This document shows, in pieces, positions 24,332 through 30,622 of a stretch of DNA of 33,147 nucleotides. The stretch is taken from positions 1 through 33,147 of IMG/VR virus record IMGVR_UViG_3300043392_000043. One strand, given 5' to 3'. The translations under genes were made by a program, and so were the position numbers. This stretch comes from a virus. The stretch's first letter is position 1. Each line of letters begins with the position of its first letter. The notes beneath the pieces were generated by a model. The model saw only the letters and a list, made by a program, of their open reading frames with translations, had not been told where the DNA came from and ran no database searches.

Positions 24332-24458
24332 AAATGGAAAGGAATTCAGACTTTGGTCAATCTATAATGACAACGGTTGGTGGTGTGAAGTTTTATGGAT
24401 TGAAACTAATATTCGAGAGGTTTTCGATTTCAGCAAAGTTGAACCATATTTAAAATAA
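24312..24458 (+). CDS. 48-residue protein with TTG start
   Basis: The frame runs from TTG 24312, inside the end of the nuclease gene, to TAA 24456-24458. The product (LRLWSIYNDNGWWCEVLWIE is a close paraphrase of its core, residues 13-31 with four Trp) is far more protein-like than the overlapping ATG frame at 24334. The sequence after the TTG (KTYFAKNGKEF) reads naturally as an N-terminus. Function unknown. Confidence 0.55.
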   Translation: MKTYFAKNGKEFRLWSIYNDNGWWCEVLWIETNIREVFDFSKVEPYLK

Positions 24459-24493
24459 TTAAACAAAAGTTTTTTTTATTAAAATATATGTTT

Positions 24494-24501
24494 TATATTT
24501 G
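24494..24501 (+). promoter_or_regulatory. Promoter -7 box (TATATTTG)
   Basis: Perfect TAnnTTTG element, 29 nt before the ATG at 24531, in the 72-nt gap between two small genes. No clear -33 TTG. It likely drives the cluster of small genes that follows. Confidence 0.6.
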
Positions 24502-24530
24502 TCCCATAGAAACCATAAAAAATTAATCAG

Positions 24531-24623
24531 ATGAAAAAATTTCTTCAAAAATCAGAGTACCAAATCGCATTCGCATTCTTTTCGGCAATGTATTTTTTAT
24601 TACAAATAATTTTTAGATATTAG
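24531..24623 (+). CDS. 30-residue single-span membrane peptide
   Basis: ATG 24531, stop TAG 24621-24623, 4 nt before the next gene. A basic start (MKKFLQKSEY) is followed by one hydrophobic helix (AFAFFSAMYFLLQIIF). First reading frame behind a good promoter box. Possibly a membrane-acting early phage peptide; no family known. Confidence 0.5.
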   Translation: MKKFLQKSEYQIAFAFFSAMYFLLQIIFRY

Positions 24624-24627
24624 TATT

Positions 24628-24954
24628 ATGGAATTCAAAGGAACAAAAGGTACGTGGAGAGTAATTAATGGATGGGACAAAGAGGGAAATGGAAAGTTTT
24701 TTCCAAGTGTAGTTTTACACGGGCCAGATGATGACAAACAATATGGTAGAAACATAATTGTAATAAATGTTTCACACGACCAAAGACCTGAAAGTATCAT
24801 GGCTAACGCATTACTAATATCAAAAGCACCTGAAATGTTGGAGATGTTAAATAGTATTATCAAATTATTTTATAAAGAGTATTCAGAAGACTCCATAGGA
24901 GGAGTTAAATTGAAAAAAGCAAAACAACTAATCAAAGAAGCAACAGAATTATGA
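24628..24954 (+). CDS. Conserved-type phage protein of unknown function
   Basis: A 108-residue protein. The GTWRVINGW start and the SIMANALLISKAPEMLEML helix (about 56-74) recur in many small phage proteins of unknown role that I have seen. C-terminal helix charged. ATGA overlap with the next gene. Confidence 0.75.
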   Translation: MEFKGTKGTWRVINGWDKEGNGKFFPSVVLHGPDDDKQYGRNIIVINVSHDQRPESIMANALLISKAPEMLEMLNSIIKLFYKEYSEDSIGGVKLKKAKQLIKEATEL

Positions 24955-25247
24955 TAGACACTCACAACAACGAACCAGGTTACTTCGATAAATTAGAAAA
25001 ACCTGAAACTGATAAAAGAACTGAAATAGAAGTTCTTGAGGATTACATCAAAGACACTTTTAACGATGATGAATTGACGGCTTTAGTCGATTCAATTAAG
25101 ATGCGAGCGATTTTAATCGACAAAACTTATAAAAGAATTTGTCAAATTGAATCAGATCTAGGAACTTTTGGGCAAATTAGCTCAGATGAAAGAATAGAAT
25201 GGAGCCAAAGAAAATTATTATTATCTAAATTAATTCAAGACTTGTAA
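24951..25247 (+). CDS. Helical acidic protein of unknown function
   Basis: A 98-residue, charged helical protein with no recognised motif. It overlaps the preceding gene by ATGA and its TAA shares a base with the next ATG (TAATG). Part of a co-translated small-gene run. Confidence 0.7.
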   Translation: MIDTHNNEPGYFDKLEKPETDKRTEIEVLEDYIKDTFNDDELTALVDSIKMRAILIDKTYKRICQIESDLGTFGQISSDERIEWSQRKLLLSKLIQDL

Positions 25248-25387
25248 TGAAAATGAATATCAAAATTAAAAATGGTCGCTGGACCGTTAACGGAAAACTA
25301 TTCAAGGATTTAACCTTGGACGAAATCAAAATATTGAGTATATTTATCGAATCATTTAAAATCCATGAACATGAGATTGTCGATTGA
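25247..25387 (+). CDS. 46-residue small protein
   Basis: ATG 25247 overlaps the previous stop by 1 nt; stop TGA 25385-25387. It has a short beta hairpin-like start (IKIKNGRWTVNGKLFKDLTL) then a helix. Unknown function. Overlap phasing makes it likely to be translated. Confidence 0.55.
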   Translation: MKMNIKIKNGRWTVNGKLFKDLTLDEIKILSIFIESFKIHEHEIVD

Positions 25388-25484
25388 GTTATTCATTATT
25401 GAGATAGGCATGAGATTCGAAAGAATTATTTTTAAATTATTTGGAGATAAAACATATGCTCCAGATGAAACCAAATGGAATTAG
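25365..25484 (+). CDS. 39-residue small protein
   Basis: ATG 25365 lies within the end of the previous small gene; TAG 25482-25484. A hydrophobic/basic first half (LSIELFIIEIGMRFERIIF) and a polar end. A second start at Met3 is possible. Unknown function. Confidence 0.45.
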   Translation: MNMRLSIELFIIEIGMRFERIIFKLFGDKTYAPDETKWN

Positions 25485-25511
25485 TGTAAATCGTAAAACG
25501 GAATATGAGAT

Positions 25512-25766
25512 ATGAAACAAGAAATACTTGAAGAAGCTATGAATAAAAACGGATATCACGAATCAGATTATGATAAAATATGGAGAGAAGGGGTAGAGTT
25601 TGGTGCTAAATGGCAACAAGAACAAGACAAGAATAAGTTTAGTGAGGAAGAAGTTGAACTTGTAGCTAACGAAATGGTTAATTGGGCTATTGATAATATT
25701 GGGAATCCATTTCCTCAAAGCGGTAAAAAGTTTGATGAAGTTATTGCTAAATTTAAAAACAAATAA
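25512..25766 (+). CDS. Small phage protein of unknown function
   Basis: An 84-residue acidic protein. The segment WREGVEFGAKWQQEQ (about 24-38) is a pattern common in small phage proteins of unknown function. Complete with ATG start 27 nt after the previous frame. In-frame open sequence continues after its TAA (see the next entry). Confidence 0.75.
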   Translation: MKQEILEEAMNKNGYHESDYDKIWREGVEFGAKWQQEQDKNKFSEEEVELVANEMVNWAIDNIGNPFPQSGKKFDEVIAKFKNK

Positions 25767-25787
25767 GACATAGAATTTTATTTAGGA

Positions 25788-25940
25788 TTGATAAGATACC
25801 GACCAAATGTAGTTTGGATAGAGATTTACAAGCTAATAAAGGCTGATTCGATAGAAAATGCGGAGATTAAGCTAAAATCTTGGGCGAATAAAAACATACA
25901 TTGTAAAGATGTATTAATAATTGTAACAGAAACAATTTAA
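25788..25940 (+). CDS. 50-residue frame in phase after a stop, TTG start
   Basis: After the TAA at 25764-25766 the same frame stays open to 25940 and encodes a protein-like sequence (RPNVVWIEIYKLIKAD, then ENAEIKLKSWANKN). The only standard start in this frame is TTG 25788; an ATA at 25770 sits where an ATG would be expected. It may be a small gene with a weak or lost start codon, or readthrough product of the preceding gene. Confidence 0.4.
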   Translation: MIRYRPNVVWIEIYKLIKADSIENAEIKLKSWANKNIHCKDVLIIVTETI

Positions 25941-25953
25941 AAACAAATGAGAT

Positions 25954-26127
25954 ATGACAGCAATAGAAAACGTAATCAGAAGGATTAAAAAAGATTCAGC
26001 AGCTGAATATAGTTACGAGCAAGTAATCGAAATGCTTGAAGATGAACTAGAGTTCGAGCAAGAACAATTAAAAAAGCAATTCGATAAAGGCGTTGAAACT
26101 ACACTTTACAATCAAAAACATAAATAA
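25954..26127 (+). CDS. 57-residue helical small protein
   Basis: ATG 25954, TAA sharing a base with the next ATG (TAATG). A strongly helical, Glu/Gln/Lys-rich protein (about residues 22-46 a single amphipathic helix). Unknown function; overlap supports translation. Confidence 0.65.
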   Translation: MTAIENVIRRIKKDSAAEYSYEQVIEMLEDELEFEQEQLKKQFDKGVETTLYNQKHK

Positions 26128-26276
26128 TGAACCAACTACAAATGATTTCAGTTATTCAATGTTACATTCATCATGTTAAAAATATACAGGTAAAAATAAA
26201 TCCACCTAGAAATATTCAAGAAGCATTTTTAATGCAGCAGATGTTTACGATAGCTGAATCATTTTTAAAATTTTAA
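26127..26276 (+). CDS. 49-residue small protein
   Basis: ATG 26127 overlaps the previous stop; TAA 26274-26276 lies 3 nt before the next gene. It contains His-His (about 15-16) and a Met-rich helix (EAFLMQQMFTIAESFLKF). Unknown function. Confidence 0.6.
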   Translation: MNQLQMISVIQCYIHHVKNIQVKINPPRNIQEAFLMQQMFTIAESFLKF

Positions 26277-26279
26277 ATT

Positions 26280-26708
26280 ATGCCAATACCAGTACCAAAA
26301 TTCGGTGAAGAACATGTTGACTTTATAGAGCGATGCATGTCAGATGAAGTTATGCTTTCGGAATATCCTAATGAACAACAACGATTAGCAGTTTGCGCTT
26401 CAAATATTAAGATGGCAAAAGAGAAAGTTTCTTTCGATTACGACGGTGTCTTGAGCACGAAAGCTGGATCTGATTTAGCACGCTCATTAATAAATAAAGC
26501 AATGATTTATATAATATCTGCGCGAGGACATATCGACGGAATGAGTTCGAAAGCAAAAGATTTAGGAATTAATCCAAGCAACGTTTATGCTACTGGCTCA
26601 AATAAAGCTAAAGTTCAAAAGATTTTAGATCTGGGCATCTCAATTCATTACGATAACAATCCAGATGTTATAAAAGAACTTGGCTCAATCGGTAAGCTAT
26701 TAAAATAA
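26280..26708 (+). CDS. HAD-like protein fused to a phage morphogenesis-type N-terminus
   Basis: A 142-residue protein. Residues 1-42 (PKFGEEHVDFIERCMSDEVM, then EYPNEQQRLAVCAS) match a short motif common at the ends of phage head proteins. From 48 on it reads as a small HAD-fold domain: FDYDGVLS (motif I, DxD), SARG (motif II region), and a Lys-containing helix followed by HYDNNPDVI (motif III/IV region). HAD enzymes are mostly phosphatases; the truncated cap and the FDYDG form suggest polynucleotide or nucleotide phosphate as substrate, unproven. It stands between the small-gene run and terminase. Confidence 0.75.
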   Translation: MPIPVPKFGEEHVDFIERCMSDEVMLSEYPNEQQRLAVCASNIKMAKEKVSFDYDGVLSTKAGSDLARSLINKAMIYIISARGHIDGMSSKAKDLGINPSNVYATGSNKAKVQKILDLGISIHYDNNPDVIKELGSIGKLLK

Positions 26709-26715
26709 TTTTTTC

Positions 26716-26723
26716 TATATTTG
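26716..26723 (+). promoter_or_regulatory. Promoter -7 box (TATATTTG) before the terminase genes
   Basis: Perfect TAnnTTTG element 27 nt before the terS ATG at 26751, in a 42-nt gap after the HAD-like gene. Suggests a separate late transcript starting with terS. No clear -33 TTG. Confidence 0.65.
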
Positions 26724-26750
26724 CTAATTGAATAAACAATTATTTTCAAT

Positions 26751-27020
26751 ATGGAAGATGGAAGAAAAAATAATGGGGGTGCTAGAGAAGGAGCAGGAAG
26801 GCGACCAAAAGCTGATGAAATAAAAGTAATCGAGCAAATGGATGCAGTTATGGTTCCAGAAGAAGTTTGGCAATCTTTAGCAAAATTGGTTAGGGCTAGA
26901 GATACAACGGCAATAAAAACTTGGCTTCAATATAGATTCGGAATGCCGAAACAGATAATAGAGCAAACGAATATCAACCCAGACAGACCGAATATAGTTT
27001 TCATTAAGAAAACAAAGTAA
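26751..27020 (+). CDS. Terminase small subunit
   Basis: An 89-residue protein. The N-terminus NGGAREGAGRRPKADE (about 8-23) is the Arg/Gly DNA-binding motif characteristic of small terminase subunits in Bacteroidota phages. A helical body (VPEEVWQSLAKLVRARDTTA) follows, with an RFGMPKQ end typical of the group. It should recognise phage DNA and recruit the large subunit. Separated from terL by a structured RNA region and one small gene. Confidence 0.75.
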   Translation: MEDGRKNNGGAREGAGRRPKADEIKVIEQMDAVMVPEEVWQSLAKLVRARDTTAIKTWLQYRFGMPKQIIEQTNINPDRPNIVFIKKTK

Positions 27021-27026
27021 AACAGT

Positions 27027-27067
27027 ACCTTCCACGCTACCCATAAGAACAGCGTACCAGGGAAGGT
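27027..27067 (+). promoter_or_regulatory. Hairpin between terS and the tRNA-like element
   Basis: Outer stem ACCTTCC (27027-27033) with GGAAGGT (27061-27067); inner stem ACGCT (27034-27038) with AGCGT (27051-27055); 12-nt loop; 5-nt bulge on the 3' side. CTTTT follows, so weak termination is possible. The AGCGTA strand (27051-27056) can instead pair with TACGCT (27142-27147) at the end of the tRNA-like fold, so two mutually exclusive structures exist. Confidence 0.55.
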
Positions 27068-27078
27068 CTTTTGCATAT

Positions 27079-27148
27079 TGCGTTAAGGTGTAAAGGTTGC
27101 ATTCTGGTCTCATAAACCAGTGGGGTGGTTCGATTCCACGCTACGCTA
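27079..27148 (+). tRNA. tRNA-Met(CAT)-like element, degenerate acceptor stem
   Basis: Anticodon arm: CTGGT (27104-27108), loop CTCATAA with anticodon CAT (27111-27113), ACCAG (27116-27120), a perfect 5-bp stem. T loop TTCGATT (27129-27135) on a 4-bp stem GTGG/CCAC. D arm GTGT/GCAT (27088-27091, 27099-27102) around AAAGGTT. Weak points: variable loop of only 3-4 nt, A instead of T at position 8, and only 4 bp (GCGT/ACGC) in a local acceptor stem. A better 6-bp acceptor would use AGCGTA at 27051-27056, leaving an extra arm. It could be a decayed tRNA or a tRNA mimic in the terL leader. Confidence 0.5.
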
Positions 27149-27161
27149 CAAATTTTTAATT

Positions 27162-27320
27162 ATGAAATTTATAGGATTTACAAAATTTATTTACCCAACT
27201 AAATTAACATTTTATAGAAATGTTTATGGTTCCGAAATAGAAATCTTAAAATGTAAATCGATCTGGATTGATTCAGAAAATAATTTCTACAGATGTATGG
27301 AACATTATGGAAGAGGTTAA
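27162..27320 (+). CDS. 52-residue protein before terminase large subunit
   Basis: ATG 27162 is chosen; the frame also runs upstream into the tRNA-like region but no start there is credible. The product is aromatic and basic (FTKFIYPTKLTFYRNVYG) with a possible small beta fold. Its end overlaps the terL start by 14 nt, implying coupled translation. Unknown function. Confidence 0.6.
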   Translation: MKFIGFTKFIYPTKLTFYRNVYGSEIEILKCKSIWIDSENNFYRCMEHYGRG

Positions 27321-28590
27321 ATTTTCAGATAAATACGAACCTTTATTTAATTTACTGCTAGAAACTGATTCGGCTTTAAAAAAAGTCGATACAGTTTGCT
27401 TGTCTGGTGGTCGTGATTCGGGAAAGTCTTTTGCTTTAGGTTGTTTCGTCGGATTAGCGACTGCGCAGTATAATCATCGAGTGCTATTCACTAGACAGAC
27501 GATGTCCTCAACAGATAACTCGATTACTGCCGCACTAGATAATCGTTTGAAATTATTAGGAATTGACAACCTTTATAATTTCGCTAATAACAATTACACG
27601 GTTCGGGATTCAATAGGCAAGATTTCTATAACGGGGCAAAAGACTTCAGTAGGAACTCAAACTGCGAAGCTAAAATCACTTGAGGATTATTCGATTTTTA
27701 TAACGGATGAGGCTGAGGAACTTACAAGCTATGAAGAGTGGATAAAAATAAAACGTTCGATGAGAGCAACCGACGTTCAGTGTCTTTCGATTCTCTGCTT
27801 CAACCCACCTACAAAAAAACACTGGCTTTATAATGAGTTGTTCCAAGGAGTTCCAGATGGATTCAATGGAATAATTGATAATGTACTTTATATCCATACG
27901 ACTTACCTAGATAATGGCCAAGAAAATATGGCACCACATAACTGGTTTGAATATGAGCGTTTGAGATTAGTATATGAAAGCTATTTGGCAACCGATAAAG
28001 ATGAGCAGCCCTTCCTTCCTAAAAAAGTAATCCGAGAATACAAGGAATACAAAAGCACAATTCTTGGTGGTTTTAGAGATTCGGCAGAAGGTGTTATTTT
28101 CGACTACACTATTGGCGAATTTTACGAAAGCGAATATGGAGCCGTTTACGGAATGGACCAAGGATTCACTCACCCGACGGCATGCGTCAAAGTGTTCGTG
28201 GATAAAAACGAAAAGAAAATTTATTTAAAAGAGGTTTTCTATAAAACGAATCAGACCGCAACTCAGATCTATAACGTCATAAAAGACGAAGTTGGATTCA
28301 CTAGAATTTGGTGCGATAGTGCAGCTGCAATGTTCATTAAAGATTTGTACAATAAGGGGCTGAATATAAAGGCGTGTAAGAAGCCGAAAATAAAAGACAG
28401 GATAAATCTAGCTTTAGACTATGAAATTATCATAGACAAGGACAGCATTAATCTACAGAACGAAATGAACAACTACAGATGGTCCGACAAGAATCAAGAC
28501 CAACCGTTTGATGATAACAATCACGCCATAGATGCCTGGGGTTATGCGTTCACTCATATTATAAATGAGAATATTGCACAGATTCTATAA
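27307..28590 (+). CDS. Terminase large subunit
   Basis: A 427-residue packaging motor and nuclease. Walker A GGRDSGKS (34-41), Walker B IFITDEAEE (130-138) with catalytic Glu135, coupling motif CFNPP near 160, and an RNase H-like nuclease domain opening with YGMDQGFTHPTA (about 283-294), a second acidic residue in IWCDSAAAMF, and the final Asp in NHAIDAWGYA. This is the PBSX/SPP1-like (terminase_3) group. I chose ATG 27307 over the ATT-initiated longer frame at 27268. It is preceded by a small overlapping gene and an RNA structure. Confidence 0.95.
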   Translation: MEEVKFSDKYEPLFNLLLETDSALKKVDTVCLSGGRDSGKSFALGCFVGLATAQYNHRVLFTRQTMSSTDNSITAALDNRLKLLGIDNLYNFANNNYTVRDSIGKISITGQKTSVGTQTAKLKSLEDYSIFITDEAEELTSYEEWIKIKRSMRATDVQCLSILCFNPPTKKHWLYNELFQGVPDGFNGIIDNVLYIHTTYLDNGQENMAPHNWFEYERLRLVYESYLATDKDEQPFLPKKVIREYKEYKSTILGGFRDSAEGVIFDYTIGEFYESEYGAVYGMDQGFTHPTACVKVFVDKNEKKIYLKEVFYKTNQTATQIYNVIKDEVGFTRIWCDSAAAMFIKDLYNKGLNIKACKKPKIKDRINLALDYEIIIDKDSINLQNEMNNYRWSDKNQDQPFDDNNHAIDAWGYAFTHIINENIAQIL

Positions 28591-28599
28591 TTTTTTTTA

Positions 28600-28607
28600 T
28601 ATATTTA
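28600..28607 (+). promoter_or_regulatory. Promoter -7-like box (TATATTTA)
   Basis: TATATTTA in the 34-nt gap after terL, 17 nt before the ATG at 28625. It is the same box variant as at 3094 but with a normal leader. It probably drives the tail genes. Confidence 0.5.
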
Positions 28608-28624
28608 CAGATAATTTTAAAACT

Positions 28625-28834
28625 ATGGCAAAAAGCAAAAAATTTATTCCAATGAAAGACCTTGGGAAGTCGCACACTAAAGAGCATCTGAATAGATTCT
28701 TTCCATTCTTGAATAGAGAATTTAGAAAGATTGAAGCCGATGAATTAGAATCTGAAGAAACTTTCAGAGAATTATTCGGTGAAGAGGAATTGGATTTTAA
28801 TAAATTGAGAGTGATTTATGAATTTCAGAAATAG
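28625..28834 (+). CDS. Small virion-module protein
   Basis: A 69-residue protein (MAKSKKFIPMKDLGKSHTKE start; acidic second half). ATG 28625 chosen because the in-frame upstream start lies in terL and the promoter box. Function unknown; place between terL and tail chaperones. Confidence 0.65.
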   Translation: MAKSKKFIPMKDLGKSHTKEHLNRFFPFLNREFRKIEADELESEETFRELFGEEELDFNKLRVIYEFQK

Positions 28835-28839
28835 AAACA

Positions 28840-29217
28840 ATGAAATACAGAAGTAAAAACGATATTAAATATTTGGACTTCATAGCTTTTACAGAAGCGA
28901 TTGAAGGAATGGAAACTGACTTGGTTTACGTCGCTACTAATGTAGTGAAGTATTTCAAGACAACTGATATTGAAGGATTTTCTAAAGCCTTGGAATCTAA
29001 AAAGAAACCAGTGCTGAGATTTAAAGTTGATTTGAATTTCGAGAAAGCCGTTAAATTTATTGACGCAGATACTCTAGTCAAAGATGGAGACGTTATTGAC
29101 TTTTTAAAATTAGTAACCAAGAAAAAATACTTCTGGCAAAAGATAGACTATACAAAAGTTTCTTTAGCTGAAGTGGAATACGTCTTGGCACTTTTTACGA
29201 ATGCGCTGCCGAAATAA
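28840..29217 (+). CDS. Tail assembly chaperone (G-like), zero-frame product
   Basis: A 125-residue, helical, acidic/basic protein with no membrane segment. The zero-frame stop at 29215-29217 lies inside the loop of a hairpin, and a second frame continues beyond it to 29456. The layout (short protein plus frameshifted extension, upstream of the tail tape measure) is that of the G/GT chaperone pair of long-tailed phages, which coat the tape measure during tail assembly. The family assignment is by arrangement and by the extension's likeness to Bacteroidota phage proteins; the zero-frame part itself I do not recognise. Confidence 0.7.
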   Translation: MKYRSKNDIKYLDFIAFTEAIEGMETDLVYVATNVVKYFKTTDIEGFSKALESKKKPVLRFKVDLNFEKAVKFIDADTLVKDGDVIDFLKLVTKKKYFWQKIDYTKVSLAEVEYVLALFTNALPK

Positions 29218-29456
29218 AAGCGCAGTATGAATGGATTTACAACCCACCTATTACGGCAGTAGGTGGAGAGATTACAAACGGAGCAATAGAAAGACAAGAG
29301 TTCAACCAACATTATGGTGGTTACATAGAAATAATTTATCTATTAACTCAAGGCGACTTCACTAAATTCGACGAAGTAGTGAACTGGGATCTGCACAGAT
29401 TCCTTTTTCAAGGGGAATATCTTTTAAGGAAAAGAACAATTGAACAAATGAAATAA
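29172..29456 (+). CDS. Tail assembly chaperone extension (T-like), reached by -1 frameshift
   Basis: This frame, -1 relative to the gene at 28840, has no ATG near its beginning and is open from 29172 to TAA 29454-29456. Translated after a slip on the TTT at 29194-29196, it adds 86 residues to 119 zero-frame residues, a 205-residue fusion. The extension contains YIEIIYLLTQGDFTKFDEVV, a pattern I know from chaperone-like proteins upstream of tape measures in Bacteroidota phages. Its stop shares a base with the next ATG (TAATG). Confidence 0.75.
   Translation, partial: SGIRLGTFYECAAEIKAQYEWIYNPPITAVGGEITNGAIERQEFNQHYGGYIEIIYLLTQGDFTKFDEVVNWDLHRFLFQGEYLLRKRTIEQMK
29190..29224 (+). promoter_or_regulatory. 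Programmed -1 frameshift signal
   Basis: Slippery run A CTT TTT (29190-29196, zero-frame codons CTT TTT), 5-nt spacer, then a perfect 6-bp stem TGCGCT (29202-29207) with AGCGCA (29219-29224) and an 11-nt loop that carries the zero-frame TAA. tRNA-Phe on TTT can shift back one base onto TTT. The heptamer is not the ideal X XXY YYZ form, so efficiency may be modest. The next base read is T29196. Confidence 0.75.
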
Positions 29457-29908
29457 TGAACGAAATTAGTATTTTAAATAATTGGATTATCTCGGAATTT
29501 GACAAAAATAATTTAGTCAATACCATTTCGATTGTTCCTACATTACAGATAGATTCTAACAAGGAAAATATTTATCCTTTAGTGAATATCGACATGCTGA
29601 ATAGTGTAGTTCAAAATGATGTTATTGTAGTTTCATTCGAGATTACTATCGTACAGCAAAGAGATAAAAGGCCAGTAAAGACTGATTCGAAATTGTTAAA
29701 CGATACGAATTATTTGGATAACGTAAACGAAACTCATTCGATTGCCGAAAGATTTATAAACGTTCTCGATAGACAAAACAATTCATTGAATATTGAAGTT
29801 GATGCTATTTCTAAATTGGAGTTCTTAAAAGAATGGAGCAGAGAGAATCTAGACGGAGTTCAATTCAGTATTGATTTATCAATTCCAAATATAGGAACTA
29901 GTTGTTAA
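29456..29908 (+). CDS. Tail completion/terminator-like protein
   Basis: A 150-residue alpha/beta protein with ATG overlapping the preceding TAA. The layout (N-terminal helix LNNWIISEFDKN, then PTLQID and a central beta sheet FEITIVQQRD, then a helix AERFINVLDRQNN) resembles tail terminator proteins of long-tailed phages, which cap the tail tube and join it to the head. The name is from pattern and position; moderate confidence. Confidence 0.6.
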   Translation: MNEISILNNWIISEFDKNNLVNTISIVPTLQIDSNKENIYPLVNIDMLNSVVQNDVIVVSFEITIVQQRDKRPVKTDSKLLNDTNYLDNVNETHSIAERFINVLDRQNNSLNIEVDAISKLEFLKEWSRENLDGVQFSIDLSIPNIGTSC

Positions 29909-30291
29909 GTGAGGTTGAAATAAGAGCAATTGCCCAAGAGGTAGTTAATAGGGCTAAAGGAACAGCACACGTTGATACTGGAGCATTAAAGCGTTCGATT
30001 TCATACACGTACGTTCGTGAGGTAGTTATATTCCGTGAGTTATTTTACGGACAATTCGGGGACAACTCGGAGCTGGAGAAAATAGCAAGAAAGTTAATAC
30101 CAAATGGAGTAGCTTGGAAAATAATTTATACTAACTTTGGTGGAGACACTTACGAAGTAGGAAAGACAAGACAGGGCAGAGCGACGCAGAGCAGAGTTCT
30201 TTCGGCAGTTAAAAGAACGGCAACAAATAGAATAAAAGCATTAATCAGTTTGGCTCAAAAGAAAAGAAAAGATGGCGAAGCGCAAAACTAA
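29902..30291 (+). CDS. HK97 gp10-like neck or tail completion protein (TTG start)
   Basis: A 129-residue basic protein. The AHVDTGALKRSISYTY segment (about 22-37) is the signature of the gp10-like phage family (tail completion/neck). No ATG is available near the start; TTG 29902 overlaps the end of the previous gene by 7 nt. It resembles the next gene, suggesting an ancient duplication. Possible role in joining tail to head. Confidence 0.72.
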   Translation: MLSEVEIRAIAQEVVNRAKGTAHVDTGALKRSISYTYVREVVIFRELFYGQFGDNSELEKIARKLIPNGVAWKIIYTNFGGDTYEVGKTRQGRATQSRVLSAVKRTATNRIKALISLAQKKRKDGEAQN

Positions 30292-30622
30292 AGAAGAAAT
30301 TGATGCAGACAAGATAATCAAAAAACAGTTGAATATTCTTGGAGAAAAGATATATGACGAAGCAAGAGAAACTTCACGATTTGATACTGGGCAATTAAAA
30401 AACTCTATCAACTACATGGTAAAGCCTGACACTAAATTGACGATGGCCCAAGTGTATTACGGGAAATATAACTATCCTAAAGGAGAAAATTCTGGAGATA
30501 AAAACGCTTTGTTAATAGCTGTAAAGGAAAACTCAATGGCTACGACTAAAATAATTGTAAAAGAAATAAACGACCAACTAAATGAACAGTTTACCAATAG
30601 AAAGCAGAACACCAATAAATAG
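30272..30622 (+). CDS. gp10-like neck or tail protein, second copy
   Basis: A 116-residue protein with RFDTGQLKNSINYMV (about 37-51), close to the xDTGxLKxSIxY signature of the preceding gene. It then has MAQVYYGKYN, also a gp10-like feature. Rich in Lys and Asn. Overlaps neighbours by 20 and 41 nt. Probably a paralogue with a different position in the neck. Confidence 0.7.
   Translation: MAKRKTKEEIDADKIIKKQLNILGEKIYDEARETSRFDTGQLKNSINYMVKPDTKLTMAQVYYGKYNYPKGENSGDKNALLIAVKENSMATTKIIVKEINDQLNEQFTNRKQNTNK

Noticed and set aside
24334-24456. ATG-started frame of about 40 codons beginning at 24334
   Set aside because: The alternative frame from TTG 24312 gives a far more protein-like product rich in Trp and ends at the same place as the gap; both cannot easily be real.
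27120-27161. Upstream extension of the small gene before terL to 27120
   Set aside because: That part falls inside the tRNA-like region; ATG 27162 is the natural start.
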